A stretch of 64,000 nt of DNA, from contig NC_015556.1 of assembly GCF_000213805.1 (NCBI RefSeq), positions 2,991,001-3,055,000 on the forward strand, read 5' to 3'. This DNA comes from Pseudomonas fulva 12-X. Its GTDB lineage: Bacteria; Pseudomonadota; Gammaproteobacteria; Pseudomonadales; Pseudomonadaceae. The translations under genes were made by a program, and so were the position numbers. The notes beneath the pieces were generated by a model. It saw only the letters and a program-made list of their open reading frames with translations. It was not told where the DNA came from and did no database searches. Position 1 is the stretch's first letter. Every line of letters begins with the position of its first letter. Shown piece by piece: positions 1-9,515 of this stretch.

Positions 1-423
1 GGCCTGGGTGATCTGTGCGGATTGAGCGGTGAGCGCGGGCATCTGCTTGAGCACTTTCTGGCCCAGCGGCGACTGATAGAAAGCGATCAGATCCTTGAGC
101 TCCTGCTCACTGAAATTGCTGGTGTACAGCTTGACCATCTCGGGCTTGAGCTTGTCCCAGCCGACCGCCTTGTCCAGCTCGGCGTTGGCCTTGGCCTGGT
201 AGCTTTCCAGCACGGCTTTCTTGCTCTCCGGCGCCTTGGCCTCGGCGAAGCGCTGGGCGAACATCTGCTGCACCTGGGCGTAAACCGGCACCGCCAGCTT
301 GTCGGCGTTGGCGAGCTGCAGGAAGCGCTCGGCATCAGCGGCGTGGCTGCGGGCATCGGCCAGCACCTGGGTGCTACCGACGGCCATCAGAGCGGCAATG
401 CAGAGCGCGGGGATACGGGACAT
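1..423 (-). CDS. DUF2059 domain-containing exported protein (3' end outside window)
   Basis: The minus-strand frame is open from an ATG at 423 to the window edge, giving 141 visible residues with no stop. The N-terminus MSRIPALCIAALMAVGSTQVLA is a signal peptide with a plausible cleavage after VLA, so the product should be periplasmic. The mature part is helical and ends in the pattern where a small C-terminal domain contains LKPEMVKLY, SNFSEQELKDLIAFYQSPLG and KVLKQMP; this is the DUF2059 signature as I know it. Its biochemical role is unknown. Upstream of the ATG there is AGGAG at a normal distance. The C-terminus is cut by the window, so total length cannot be stated. Confidence 0.85.
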   Translation of the reverse strand, partial: MSRIPALCIAALMAVGSTQVLADARSHAADAERFLQLANADKLAVPVYAQVQQMFAQRFAEAKAPESKKAVLESYQAKANAELDKAVGWDKLKPEMVKLYTSNFSEQELKDLIAFYQSPLGQKVLKQMPALTAQSAQITQA

Positions 424-671
424 CGGGGTACTCCTGAACACAAGGGTGAGGTGCTTTGACCGACAGCGGCGCATTTTGTGCCCCGGCACCCTGGCTCTCA
501 AGCCTTTTCGCACGTTGCACGCTGCAACCTGGCTCCCATGAATGGCAGCTGATTAGCGCTAAATGTCTACTGGCGCATCCTTACGTCGACGCCCACACTG
601 CCAGCACTTGCCTGCCGCCCTGGACAGCTGCATGCTCCGCGACTCTTTACCTGCACACATGGACGTGTCTG

Positions 672-1682
672 ATGAACAGCCCCTTCATTCCACCACCGCC
701 GATCCCCCTGTGCAACGCGCACGGACGGCTCAACCCAGAGGCCGTCGGCTGGTCGGCACAACCTCGTGTCGACTGCTCCCTGCCCGGCAACCTGGGCCGT
801 CGCAAGCGCTGGAACCACTGGAGCATCAGCACGCCCGACTGGACCCTGTCGCTGATCCAGGCCGACCTCGATTACGTCGGCTACGGCGCCGCCTACTTTC
901 TCGACATGAACAGCGGCCAGCACGTGGCGCTCAATCAGTTGAGCCTGCTGGCCCGCGGCTGCAACCTGCCAGACACCCCGCTGGGCAGCCACGCCTTCGA
1001 GCACCAACGCCTGCAGCTGCATTTCAACGAATTTCCGGGCCGCGTGCGGCTGACCGCCACCTCGCCGAACATCGGCGGCCAGCCCCTGCATCTGGCGCTG
1101 GACATTCAGCGCCCCGTTCACCTGGAGTCGGTGAACCTAGTGGTGCCTTTCGGTAACAAGGGCTTTCACGCCACCTGCCGCCAGGTGGGCCTGCCGGTCA
1201 CCGGCAGCGTGCACCTGGGCGACAAGGACTATGAATGCACCAGCGGCCACAGCTTCGCTTCCATGGACTTCGGCCGTGGCGTATGGCCGCTGCATAGCCA
1301 CTGGACCCGAGCGGTGTTCGCCGCGCCCGGCGGCATTGGCGGCAATTTCGGCAGCGGCTGGACCGAGCACAGCGGCCTGACGGAAAACGCCCTGTGGTTC
1401 GGCGGCGCCCTGCTGCATCTGGAGCAGACCGTGCAGATCCAGCAGACGCGCAACGACCCGCTGGCGCCCTGGCAGCTGACCACCGACGATGGCCAGGTCG
1501 ACCTGACCTTCACCCCGCGCCAGGCCCATGTGGCCAAGCCGCGCCTCGGTTTTGGCCTGGCCTATGCAGACACCTACGAGTGGTTCGGCCAGTACGAAGG
1601 CCTGCTGCGCAATGCCCTGGGCGAACGCGTACCGGTACGCGCTGCCCAGGGCTGGATGGGCGACACACGCACGCGCTGGTAG
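672..1682 (+). CDS. DUF2804 domain-containing protein
   Basis: Product of 336 residues. The frame is open further upstream to 456, but the first 72 residues of that extension are Cys-rich, non-conserved in character and run through the intergenic region, so I place the start at the ATG at 672 (MNSPFIPPPPIPLCNAHGRL). The body shows the family's features as I remember them: an early LCNAHGRLNPEAVGW stretch, WNHWSISTPDW, and a later GHSFASMDFGRGVWP segment. DUF2804 proteins are predicted beta-rich, lipocalin-like; no reaction is known. No signal peptide is obvious. It is followed 60 bp later by fumC on the same strand, with no obvious terminator between them. The function should be left as unknown. 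Confidence 0.8.
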   Translation: MNSPFIPPPPIPLCNAHGRLNPEAVGWSAQPRVDCSLPGNLGRRKRWNHWSISTPDWTLSLIQADLDYVGYGAAYFLDMNSGQHVALNQLSLLARGCNLPDTPLGSHAFEHQRLQLHFNEFPGRVRLTATSPNIGGQPLHLALDIQRPVHLESVNLVVPFGNKGFHATCRQVGLPVTGSVHLGDKDYECTSGHSFASMDFGRGVWPLHSHWTRAVFAAPGGIGGNFGSGWTEHSGLTENALWFGGALLHLEQTVQIQQTRNDPLAPWQLTTDDGQVDLTFTPRQAHVAKPRLGFGLAYADTYEWFGQYEGLLRNALGERVPVRAAQGWMGDTRTRW

Positions 1683-1742
1683 TTGGAACGTGTAGTCTCC
1701 GGCGCAGCCTAACGAGCTTGACCAGCGACGGAGAGTCCCGCC

Positions 1743-3129
<1,387 letters not shown>

Positions 3130-3137
<8 letters not shown>

Positions 3138-3750
3138 CGGCGCCAAGAGTGGCGCCACCCCGCTGGAGGGGGATGGCAAGCGGATCCTGATGATCATCGG
3201 CTCGCCGAAAAGCGACAGCCTCTGCCACTCCCTGGCCGAGGCCTACGCCCAGGGCGCGCGCACCGAAGGCCATGTGGTACGGCAGATCCGCCTGGGCGAG
3301 CTGAGCTTCGATCCGGTGCTGCACGAAGGCTACAGTCAGAGCCAGCCTCTGGAGCCGGATCTGCTCGAAGCGCAGCGCCAGATCCACTGGGCCCAGCATC
3401 TGGTGTTCGTCTACCCGGTCTGGTGGGGCGGCCTGCCGGCCCAGCTCAAGGGCTTCTTCGACCGCGTGCTGCTGCCCGGCTTCGCCTTCAAGTACCGCAG
3501 CAACTCGCAGCTGTGGGACAAACTGCTCACTGGCCGCACCGCCGACCTGCTGGTCACCCTCGACACGCCACGCTGGTACTTTCACTGGATCTACGGCGCG
3601 CCGGCCCATCGGCAGATGAAGCGCACCATCCTTGGCTTCTGCGGGATCAAGACGCGGCGGCTGGAGACCTTCTCGCCGGTGCGCCCGTCTTCGGAAAATC
3701 AGCGGCAGAACTGGATACGGCGCGCGGAGTTGCTGGGTAGCCGGGTATGA
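3130..3750 (+). CDS. NAD(P)H-dependent flavodoxin-fold oxidoreductase
   Basis: A 206-residue protein of the Flavodoxin_2 / NAD(P)H:quinone reductase type. After a 16-residue N-terminal extension comes the FMN-phosphate loop ([13 protein letters not shown], residues 19-31), then the characteristic [22 protein letters not shown] segment near residues 96-117, which lines the flavin site. Such enzymes reduce quinones or other electron acceptors by two-electron transfer and protect against redox cycling. The start overlaps the fumC stop by 8 bp, so the two are probably translated from one message. Substrate is unknown. It is followed by a REP-rich gap. Confidence 0.88.
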
Positions 3751-3785
3751 GCGTCGATCCACGAGACGCCCATGCCACGGCTATT

Positions 3786-3964
3786 GTGGGAGCGGGTCAT
3801 GCCCGCGATTTGACTTACATGACTGGCTTAGGTTGAGGCTCAAACCAGAGCCGTAGGATGGGGGTCGGCCGCGTAGGTGAAACCCATCAACCCTTCGATC
3901 TTCGATGGGTTTCACCCATCCTACGAGCTGTACACTCATTCGCGGGCATGGCCCGCTCCCACAA
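3786..3964. repeat. Nested REP element (two repeat families)
   Basis: Outer arms: GTGGGAGCGGGTCATGCCCG at 3786 and its near inverse CGGGCATGGCCCGCTCCCAC ending at 3962. Inside sits a second inverted repeat, CGTAGGATGGG (3852-3862) with CCCATCCTACG (3915-3925), itself enclosing GTGAAACCCATC (3877-3888) with GATGGGTTTCAC (3904-3915). Both families recur elsewhere in the window. The element fills the gap between two convergent genes, where such repeats commonly act as mRNA 3'-end stabilisers or attenuators. Confidence 0.85.
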
Positions 3965-3970
3965 CCCCGC

Positions 3971-4909
3971 TTACGATGGCACCGTCCCGATAAACACCAA
4001 TGCCACGCTGATGGTGAAGAACGAGAGCACAGTCGCCACCAGCAGGGTCGCGATGCAGCGGTCTTCGAGGCCGAAGCGCTGGCCGAGGATGGGGAAGATG
4101 CTCATCATCGGTGAGCAGGCGAACAGTACGCCCACCGCTTTCATCACCGGGTCGACGCCTGGCATCAGCATGAAGGCGACCAGCACCGCCAGTGGGTGGA
4201 TGATCAGCTTGCCGCTGGCGATCCACGCGGCATCGACCCAGACGCCGCGCGCCTTCATGCCGAACAGGCCGGCGCCGATCACGAACAGCGCCAGGGGTGC
4301 CGACACACCGGCGAGCATCTCGATGGGTTTGAACAGCAGCGGCGGAATCTCGATGTCCAGCAGCGAAACGACCACGCCGATAGTGATGCCGATGATCACC
4401 GGGTTCTTCAGCAGCCGACCGAAGGTCATGCCCAGCACCTTGAGGCCGCCGCCCTGCTGTTTGCCCGCCTCGGCCAGTACCAGCGCCAGAGGGATCATCA
4501 GCAGGTTCTCGACCAGCATCCCCATCGCCATGCCCAGCACCGCCGGCGAGCCAAGGGCGGCAGCCACCATCGGGTAGCCGACGAACCCGCTGTTGGAAAC
4601 TGACATGCCCATGGCATTGATGGCCGAGCCCGACAGGTTGTCGCCGCGCCACCAACGCGACACGCCGAACGCCGCGGCAAAGGCCGCCAGGGAGCCAACC
4701 GCATAGGCAAGCAGATAACCGGGCGCCATGGCCTGCTGGATCGGCGAAGTGCCCAACGTCTTGATCAACAGCGCCGGCATGGCGAAGGTGATCACGAAGG
4801 CACCAATGCCGCGCACCTGCTCGCGGTTGAGCAGGCCGCCCATGGCTGCCAGGTAGCCCAGGCCAATCAGCAGGAATATCGGCGCGGTGATCTGGAGGAT
4901 TTGCAGCAC
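3971..4909 (-). CDS. AEC family transporter (auxin efflux carrier/malonate transporter type)
   Basis: A 312-residue integral inner-membrane protein with about ten hydrophobic segments arranged as two five-helix halves, starting with LLQILQITAPIFLLIGLGYLAA. Conserved-looking features are the GLLNREQVRGIGAFVITFAMPALLI segment in helix 2 and the NSGFVGYPMV motif in the first half, typical of the AEC (PIN-like) family. Bacterial members export or import small carboxylates such as malonate or malate; the substrate here is not determined by sequence. It lies 4 bp downstream of the ZapE-like gene stop region and could share its transcript. Confidence 0.88.
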   Translation of the reverse strand: MLQILQITAPIFLLIGLGYLAAMGGLLNREQVRGIGAFVITFAMPALLIKTLGTSPIQQAMAPGYLLAYAVGSLAAFAAAFGVSRWWRGDNLSGSAINAMGMSVSNSGFVGYPMVAAALGSPAVLGMAMGMLVENLLMIPLALVLAEAGKQQGGGLKVLGMTFGRLLKNPVIIGITIGVVVSLLDIEIPPLLFKPIEMLAGVSAPLALFVIGAGLFGMKARGVWVDAAWIASGKLIIHPLAVLVAFMLMPGVDPVMKAVGVLFACSPMMSIFPILGQRFGLEDRCIATLLVATVLSFFTISVALVFIGTVPS

Positions 4910-4913
4910 GGGT

Positions 4914-6020
4914 TCAGCTTTCCTTCTCGCAGGCGGCGCGGGCCGGTTTGCCAGCGTCCTGGGTGGCGGTCAGTTCGCGCCTGTGCAATTGACCGAGGCG
5001 GCTGCGAGTTCGCACGAAATCCTGATGGGCGGAGCCACGGCACAGGCGTTCGAGGCTGAATTCGCTGCACAGCAGCAACTCGGCGCCGGCATCGTAGGCG
5101 ATGTCCACCAGGTTGATGAAGCGCTGGCAGGCGTCGGTAGGCTGTGAATCCAGGTTCGGCACGCCGGTCAGCGCCAGGCGCGGATAGCGCTGCAGCAGCC
5201 AGAGAAAATCCGCCGTGGAGTGGGCGTTGCCGCACAGCTCGGCGAACTCCAGCCAGGCGCGGCCGGGCGCCAGGGCGCGCACCTGTAGCGGGTGATGATT
5301 GACGGTCAGCACCTGGTCGCGCTGGGCCTGCTCATCCAGCGCCAGCCAGCGCTCCAGATAAGCCTGGCCGCCCGCCGACTGCGGCCACAGGTACTCGCCC
5401 CACTGCTGGGCGTTGCCCGGCAGTTCGCGGTAATCGGTGCCGGCATCCAGGGTCAGCACGGTAAAACGCTTCTCGAGCATCTGGATCGCCGGCGTGAAGC
5501 GCTCGCGGTACAGCGGATTGGGGCACAGCCCGGCCGGCGGATAGTTGGAGGTCATCACCAGGCCGACGCCCTCCTCGACCAGCACGTCGAGCAAGCGGCG
5601 CAAGAGCATCGCATCGCCGATGTCATGCACGTGAAATTCATCGAAGCACAGCAGGCGGATGTCCTGGGCGAGCGCGCGGATGGCCAGTACCAACGGATCG
5701 GGGTGCCCGGCGAACGGCTGCATGCGCTGCTGCAGCTCCTGCAGGAAGGCATGGAAATGCACACGGCGCTTGGCACTGAAAGGCGCCGCCGCGAAGAAGG
5801 CGTCCATCACGAAGCTCTTGCCGCGCCCCACGCCGCCCCATAGGTAAACGCCGGCCGCTGGCTTGCGCAGCCAGCCACGACGCCCCGTGCAGCAGCCTTG
5901 CAGCCACTGCCCCAAGGTATCGATCGCTTGCTGTTGCTGACTGTCGGCGTGAAAACCGCGGGCCTCGAGGGCCGCGGTGAAACCCTGGTGGATGCGCGCG
6001 TCGATCTGCTCGACGGGCAC
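4914..6020 (-). CDS. ZapE/AFG1-family P-loop ATPase
   Basis: AFG1/ZapE-type ATPase of about 368 residues. Walker A GGVGRGKS is preceded by VYLWG, and Walker B is LLCFDEFHVHDIGDA, followed by the sensor-like VMTSNYPPAGLCPNPLYRERF; all are hallmarks of the family. I chose the GTG at 6020 (VPVEQIDARIHQGF) because an upstream ATG at 6107 would place 29 extra residues inside pcaG. ZapE associates with the Z-ring in E. coli; this copy diverges at its ends from the canonical form, so it may be a paralogue with a separate job. It follows pcaG by 13 bp and precedes the AEC transporter by 4 bp, suggesting one minus-strand transcript. Confidence 0.85.
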   Translation of the reverse strand: MPVEQIDARIHQGFTAALEARGFHADSQQQQAIDTLGQWLQGCCTGRRGWLRKPAAGVYLWGGVGRGKSFVMDAFFAAAPFSAKRRVHFHAFLQELQQRMQPFAGHPDPLVLAIRALAQDIRLLCFDEFHVHDIGDAMLLRRLLDVLVEEGVGLVMTSNYPPAGLCPNPLYRERFTPAIQMLEKRFTVLTLDAGTDYRELPGNAQQWGEYLWPQSAGGQAYLERWLALDEQAQRDQVLTVNHHPLQVRALAPGRAWLEFAELCGNAHSTADFLWLLQRYPRLALTGVPNLDSQPTDACQRFINLVDIAYDAGAELLLCSEFSLERLCRGSAHQDFVRTRSRLGQLHRRELTATQDAGKPARAACEKES

Positions 6021-6033
6021 ATCCAGGTCGCTG

Positions 6034-6642
6034 TCAGAAATCAAAAAACACCGTTTCGCCGTCCCCCTGAATGCGGATATCAAATCGGTAGGCCGGCTTG
6101 CCGTCAACCTCGCAGCGCTTGGCGATCAGGGTTTCGCGGCGCGACGGCTGCTCGATCAAGTTGAGTACCGGGTCCTTGGCGTTGGCATCGGCTTCATCCT
6201 CGAAATACAGACGGGTGTGCAGGTGAATATTGATGCCGCGGGCGAACAGCGCGATGTTCACGTGGGGCGCCATCGGCACACCAGCGGCGTTGTTGACCAC
6301 ACCGGGCTTGACGGTCTGCACCGTCCACTCGCTGCCGGCATCGAAGGTGGTGGCGGTACGGCCAAAACCGTTGAAGGGTTTGTCCAGGTTGTACTCGGCG
6401 TCGTAACGGCCCTGGTGATCGGCTTGCCAGAGTTCCAGAAAGGCGTCGCGCACCAGGTGGCCGTTGCCGTCGTAGACGTGGCCGATCAGGGTGATGTGCT
6501 CGCCGGGCGCGCCGGGCTTGGCCATCTGGTTCCAGATTTCCTGGTCACGGGTCGGGTTGCCGGCAGCGGCCAGGGCCAGGCCGATGTGCACGTAGGGGCC
6601 GGCGGTTTGCGAAGCGGTTTCGGGCAAGAGTTCGACAGGCAT
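6034..6642 (-). CDS. pcaG: Protocatechuate 3,4-dioxygenase alpha subunit
   Basis: The 202-residue alpha chain of the intradiol dioxygenase that opens protocatechuate to 3-carboxy-cis,cis-muconate, the entry step of the beta-ketoadipate pathway. It begins MPVELLPETASQTAGPYVHIGLAL, the usual PcaG start, and contains the intradiol core (ITLIGHVYDGNGHLVRDAFLELWQADHQGRYD, residues about 50-81) and the end segment AYRFDIRIQGDGETVFFDF. Alpha chains lack the iron ligands and pair with PcaH. It lies 10 bp after pcaH, with a ribosome site (GGAG) in the gap. Confidence 0.97.
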   Translation of the reverse strand: MPVELLPETASQTAGPYVHIGLALAAAGNPTRDQEIWNQMAKPGAPGEHITLIGHVYDGNGHLVRDAFLELWQADHQGRYDAEYNLDKPFNGFGRTATTFDAGSEWTVQTVKPGVVNNAAGVPMAPHVNIALFARGINIHLHTRLYFEDEADANAKDPVLNLIEQPSRRETLIAKRCEVDGKPAYRFDIRIQGDGETVFFDF

Positions 6643-6652
6643 GGCAGGCTCC

Positions 6653-7366
6653 TCAGCAATTCTCGAAGTGGGTCTTGCGCTGGCCGCGCAGCACGATGTC
6701 GAAGCGGTAGGCCAGGCAGTCCATGGGGTTGGCCATGCTCATGTCGAGCTTGGCGATCAGCGTCTGTACCGCGTCCGGGTTGGCGATCGACTTGACGATC
6801 GGGCACAGCGGAATCAGCGGATCCCCTTCGAAATACAGCTGGGTGATCAGTTTGGTGGAGATCGACGGGCCACTGATGGAGAAGTGAATGTGCGCCGGGC
6901 GCCAGTCATTCGGGCCGTTGCGCCACGGGTACGGGCCCGGCTTGACGGTACGGAAGCTGTAGTTGCCTTCGCTGTCGGTCAGGGCGCGACCGACGCCGCC
7001 GAAGTTCGGGTCCAGCGGCGCCAGGTAGCGGTCGTTCTTGTGGCGATAACGGCCGCCGGCATTGGCCTGCCACATTTCCACGAAGGTATGGGGAATCGGC
7101 TTGCCGTACTGATCCATCACCCGGCCGCACACCAGAATGCGCTCGCCGATGGGCAGGCCACCGTTGTTGAAATTGAGCAGCAGATCATTGTCATGCTTGC
7201 CCATCTTCAGATGGGTGAAGTCCGGCCCGGTGGTTTCCGAAATCGATTGCGGAATGCTCACCAGCGCCTGGCGCGGCGAACGGGCGATGGACGTCTTGTA
7301 ATCGGGGGTGAAGGCTTTGGGGTGCCAGTTGCGATCACGGATGATGAAACGGCTGTCCTCGGACAT
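6653..7366 (-). CDS. pcaH: Protocatechuate 3,4-dioxygenase beta subunit
   Basis: The 237-residue beta chain carrying the non-haem Fe(III). The four ligands are visible: Tyr107 (in [11 protein letters not shown]), Tyr146 (in KPGPYPW), His159 and His161 (in PAHIHFS), equivalent to Tyr408, Tyr447, His460 and His462 of the P. putida enzyme. The start is the ATG at 7366 ([19 protein letters not shown]) with AGGAG seven bases upstream; a longer frame reaching 7444 is open but lacks a ribosome site and family similarity. The upstream gap holds the PcaQ-type palindrome at 7485-7516, which argues for LysR-type activation by the pcaQ product encoded at 11.2-12.1 kb. Confidence 0.97.
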   Translation of the reverse strand: MSEDSRFIIRDRNWHPKAFTPDYKTSIARSPRQALVSIPQSISETTGPDFTHLKMGKHDNDLLLNFNNGGLPIGERILVCGRVMDQYGKPIPHTFVEMWQANAGGRYRHKNDRYLAPLDPNFGGVGRALTDSEGNYSFRTVKPGPYPWRNGPNDWRPAHIHFSISGPSISTKLITQLYFEGDPLIPLCPIVKSIANPDAVQTLIAKLDMSMANPMDCLAYRFDIVLRGQRKTHFENC

Positions 7367-7669
7367 GGGACGCTCCTGTTTATTGAATTTGTGGAGTCGC
7401 CGGTCATATGGGCGCCGAGGCGCCGATGCAGGCTCTGGGGCCATGATCAGATAAGCGGCCCTGGCCGCCTAGTGAAAATAAGCCGCCAATACATAACCTA
7501 TAGGTTATGTATTGGCCACCAAAGGCAAATGATCCCTATTCACTGGCTCGTCTCACCCAATCGCAGCTTCGCTAGTTCGACGCACCCCGAAGCCCTCCGA
7601 GAACGGCATCTTTGGCAATGCAGTAATCCGCGATTGCAGAGCATGCCGACTGATAGGCCGGCCGCTGGC
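7367..7669. other. Intergenic control region upstream of pcaH
   Basis: This 303-bp gene-free stretch lies between the GST gene and pcaH, both on the minus strand. It carries the perfect palindrome described separately at 7485-7516. I do not see a confident sigma-70 promoter or a GST terminator in it. Confidence 0.6.
7485..7516. promoter_or_regulatory. Perfect 32-bp palindrome, candidate PcaQ operator
   Basis: Each base from 7485 to 7516 is mirrored on the other strand. The centre reads ATAACC-N4-GGTTAT, which matches the PcaQ binding consensus ATAACC-N4-GGTTAA known from Sinorhizobium work. It lies about 120 bp upstream of the pcaH start codon, a usual distance for a LysR-type recognition site. 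A pcaQ gene is 3.6 kb away. Binding is inferred; the palindrome itself is seen directly. Confidence 0.75.
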
Positions 7670-8287
7670 TCACGAGACTTCGGCAGACGCGGCCTCTGCA
7701 CGCAGCGAGTCGATCACGCACGGCCTGGCGGCGATTTCGCGCCGAAAGCGGCAAATGGCCGGGAACGGATTCAGGTCGACGCGCAAGCGCTCGCTCCAAC
7801 CCAGCACCGTGAACAGATAAGCGTCGGCGATGCTGAAATGTTCGCCATGGGCGTGGCCGCTGCTGGCCAGCACCTGCTCGATATATTCCAGGCGACGAGC
7901 CAAGCGCTGGCGCAGCAGCACCTTGGCGTCCTCTGTGATGGCATCATTGAACAAAGGGCTCATTCCCGCATGCAGTTCGCTGCCGATAAAACTCAACTGA
8001 GCCTGCAGTTGGGTGCGTTGCAGTGTGCCGTTCGCTGGGGCGAGCCCGGCCTCGGGGCGCAGGTCGGCGAGGTATTGTAGAATCGCCGCGCCCTCGGTCA
8101 ACACGGTGCCGTCCGCCAACTCCAGCGCCGCGACGTAACCTTTCGGGTTGATCTGATAGAAGTCGCGCCCACCGGCGGTGCGCTTGGTCTGGTTGTTGAT
8201 CCTGATCAGCGAGAACGGCAGCGCTAGTTCGCGCAACACGATGTGAGGTGCCAGAGAGCAGGCATTGGGGGCGAAGTAGAGTTTCAT
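7670..8287 (-). CDS. Glutathione S-transferase family protein
   Basis: A 205-residue cytosolic GST. The N-terminal thioredoxin-like domain starts MKLYFAPNACSLAPHIVLRE; Cys10 sits where beta-class bacterial GSTs carry their active-site cysteine. The cis-Pro region (GYVAALELADGTVLTEGAAILQYLADL) forms the glutathione site around residues 52-78, and the C-terminal all-helical domain contains FSIADAYLFTVLGW with the N-capping Asp. I start at 8287 rather than further upstream because the extension would cross the divergent regulator. Partner: the HxlR gene 108 bp away, transcribed in the opposite direction. Confidence 0.92.
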   Translation of the reverse strand: MKLYFAPNACSLAPHIVLRELALPFSLIRINNQTKRTAGGRDFYQINPKGYVAALELADGTVLTEGAAILQYLADLRPEAGLAPANGTLQRTQLQAQLSFIGSELHAGMSPLFNDAITEDAKVLLRQRLARRLEYIEQVLASSGHAHGEHFSIADAYLFTVLGWSERLRVDLNPFPAICRFRREIAARPCVIDSLRAEAASAEVS

Positions 8288-8395
8288 CCGGAGTGTCCTG
8301 ATGTTTTGGGATGGCCAGTATTCTCCAGTTCGACTTCGCGCATAAGAGCGCACTTTTTGGTGGCTTGGGCACAAATTGGTTACCTGGGAAGCGCC

Positions 8396-8758
8396 GTGAA
8401 AAAGAACATTTCGGGCTGTTCGATAGAAGAAGCCATGCGCCTGATCGGCGGGCGCTGGCGCCTGCTGCTGGTGTCGTATCTGCTCGACGGCAGCAAACGC
8501 TTCAACCAGCTGCGCCGCGATATGCCGCAGATCTCGCAACGGGTGCTGACCCTAGAATTGCGCGCACTCGAACAGGCCGGCCTGATCCAGCGAACCGTCT
8601 ACCCGGAGATACCTCCTCGGGTGGAGTACTGCCTCAGCGTCGAGGGCGAACGGCTGCGACCGGTGGTCGAGGTGGTGAAGACGTTTGGTTTGTGGCTGAA
8701 GGCCAGGCCGACATATGCCGATATGACAGCAGACGCTCAAATAGAGCTTGAGCCCTGA
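8396..8758 (+). CDS. HxlR-family winged-helix transcriptional regulator
   Basis: A 120-residue DNA-binding protein of the HxlR (MarR-like) family. Typical features are a Cys close to the N-terminus (SGCSIEEAMRLIGGRWRLLLVSYLLDG), the recognition helix region FNQLRRDMPQISQRVLTLELRALEQAGLI and the wing (RTVYPEIPPRVEYCLS). The start is the GTG at 8396 with GGGAAG six bases upstream; the longer frame from 8243 would run across the GST start. Being divergent from the GST gene, it probably controls that gene and itself from the 108-bp shared region, possibly in response to electrophiles through the N-terminal Cys; that is inference. Confidence 0.88.
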   Translation: MKKNISGCSIEEAMRLIGGRWRLLLVSYLLDGSKRFNQLRRDMPQISQRVLTLELRALEQAGLIQRTVYPEIPPRVEYCLSVEGERLRPVVEVVKTFGLWLKARPTYADMTADAQIELEP

Positions 8759-8842
8759 TGAACCTGGGGCGTGCTGCCTTGTCGCTATCGGGGATTTCCG
8801 CTAATTTCCGGCCCTCGGCATAGACATGACAAGGATTGCATC

Positions 8843-9421
8843 GTGGCTCAGGGCTTTCATATTGGGTTTCTTATCGCGCTGATGACCTTCAGTTCGCTGC
8901 CATCCTCCGCCTTTGCAACCGCTGACGATGAACAGCCAGTCGAAACCCGGAACTTCTCGATCTATAACCTCGGTGTCGAAGCCTATAAACGCAAGGATTA
9001 CGCGGCTGCCGCCGCTCATTGGCGTGAAGCGATCACGCAAGGGCATAACGCTGCGCTGAACAATCTGGGTTACCTGACCTACTATGGGCTCGGCATGCCC
9101 GCATCTCCAGCAGACGGAGTCGAGCTCTGGAGGAAGGGTGCCGAACTCGGAGTTTCCGAGGCTCAGTGGCATCTGGGGATCGCTTATCAGGATGGCAAGG
9201 GCGTCACTCAGGACCTTCTGCAAGCTTATGGCTGGGTGCGCTGCTCCATCGACAGCGCAACGCGAAGCGCCGCCGAGACCAATGACTCGTCGAGAGTGGA
9301 AACAGAGCAAACCATCGCAAACAATGCGCGCGAAACGCTGCTGGAGATCACCGATGCCATGCCGGCACCCATGCTCATCACGGCACGTCAGCGCGACCTA
9401 CCCTGCGCCAGTGGCTCATGA
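8843..9421 (+). CDS. Sel1-like repeat protein, exported
   Basis: A 192-residue protein with a GTG start at 8843 preceded by AAGGA. Residues 1-25 (VAQGFHIGFLIALMTFSSLPSSAFA) form a signal peptide. The mature region has two to three Sel1/TPR-like helical repeats: YNLGVEAYKRKDYAAAAAHWREAITQG, LNNLGYLTYYGLGMPASPADGVELWRKGAELG and AQWHLGIAYQDGKGVTQDLLQAYGWV. Sel1 repeats mediate protein-protein contacts; the partner is unknown. It stands alone, 84 bp after the HxlR gene and convergent with the SDR gene. Confidence 0.8.
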   Translation: MAQGFHIGFLIALMTFSSLPSSAFATADDEQPVETRNFSIYNLGVEAYKRKDYAAAAAHWREAITQGHNAALNNLGYLTYYGLGMPASPADGVELWRKGAELGVSEAQWHLGIAYQDGKGVTQDLLQAYGWVRCSIDSATRSAAETNDSSRVETEQTIANNARETLLEITDAMPAPMLITARQRDLPCASGS

Positions 9422-9431
9422 ATCGGCAACC

Positions 9432-9451
9432 GGAGTGCAGCTGCACTCCTT
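9432..9451 (+). terminator. Palindromic hairpin downstream of Sel1-like gene
   Basis: GGAGTGCAG and CTGCACTCC (9432-9449) form a perfect 18-base inverted repeat, 10 bases past the stop, followed by TTTC. It has almost no loop and only a short T tail, so it is a moderate terminator candidate. Confidence 0.45.
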
Positions 9452-9515
9452 TCAAAACTTCTGTTCATCAGCCCAACCCTAGCCATCCGCGGCAGAGCTG
9501 ATAAGACAAGCCTTA

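Noticed and set aside
456..671. N-terminal extension of the DUF2804 gene
   Set aside because: Sequence is Cys- and Trp-rich with no resemblance to the family; the ATG at 672 leads into the recognisable start.
6641..8080. Long plus-strand frame opposite pcaH
   Set aside because: Complementary to the well-supported pcaH and GST genes; no signature or ribosome site.
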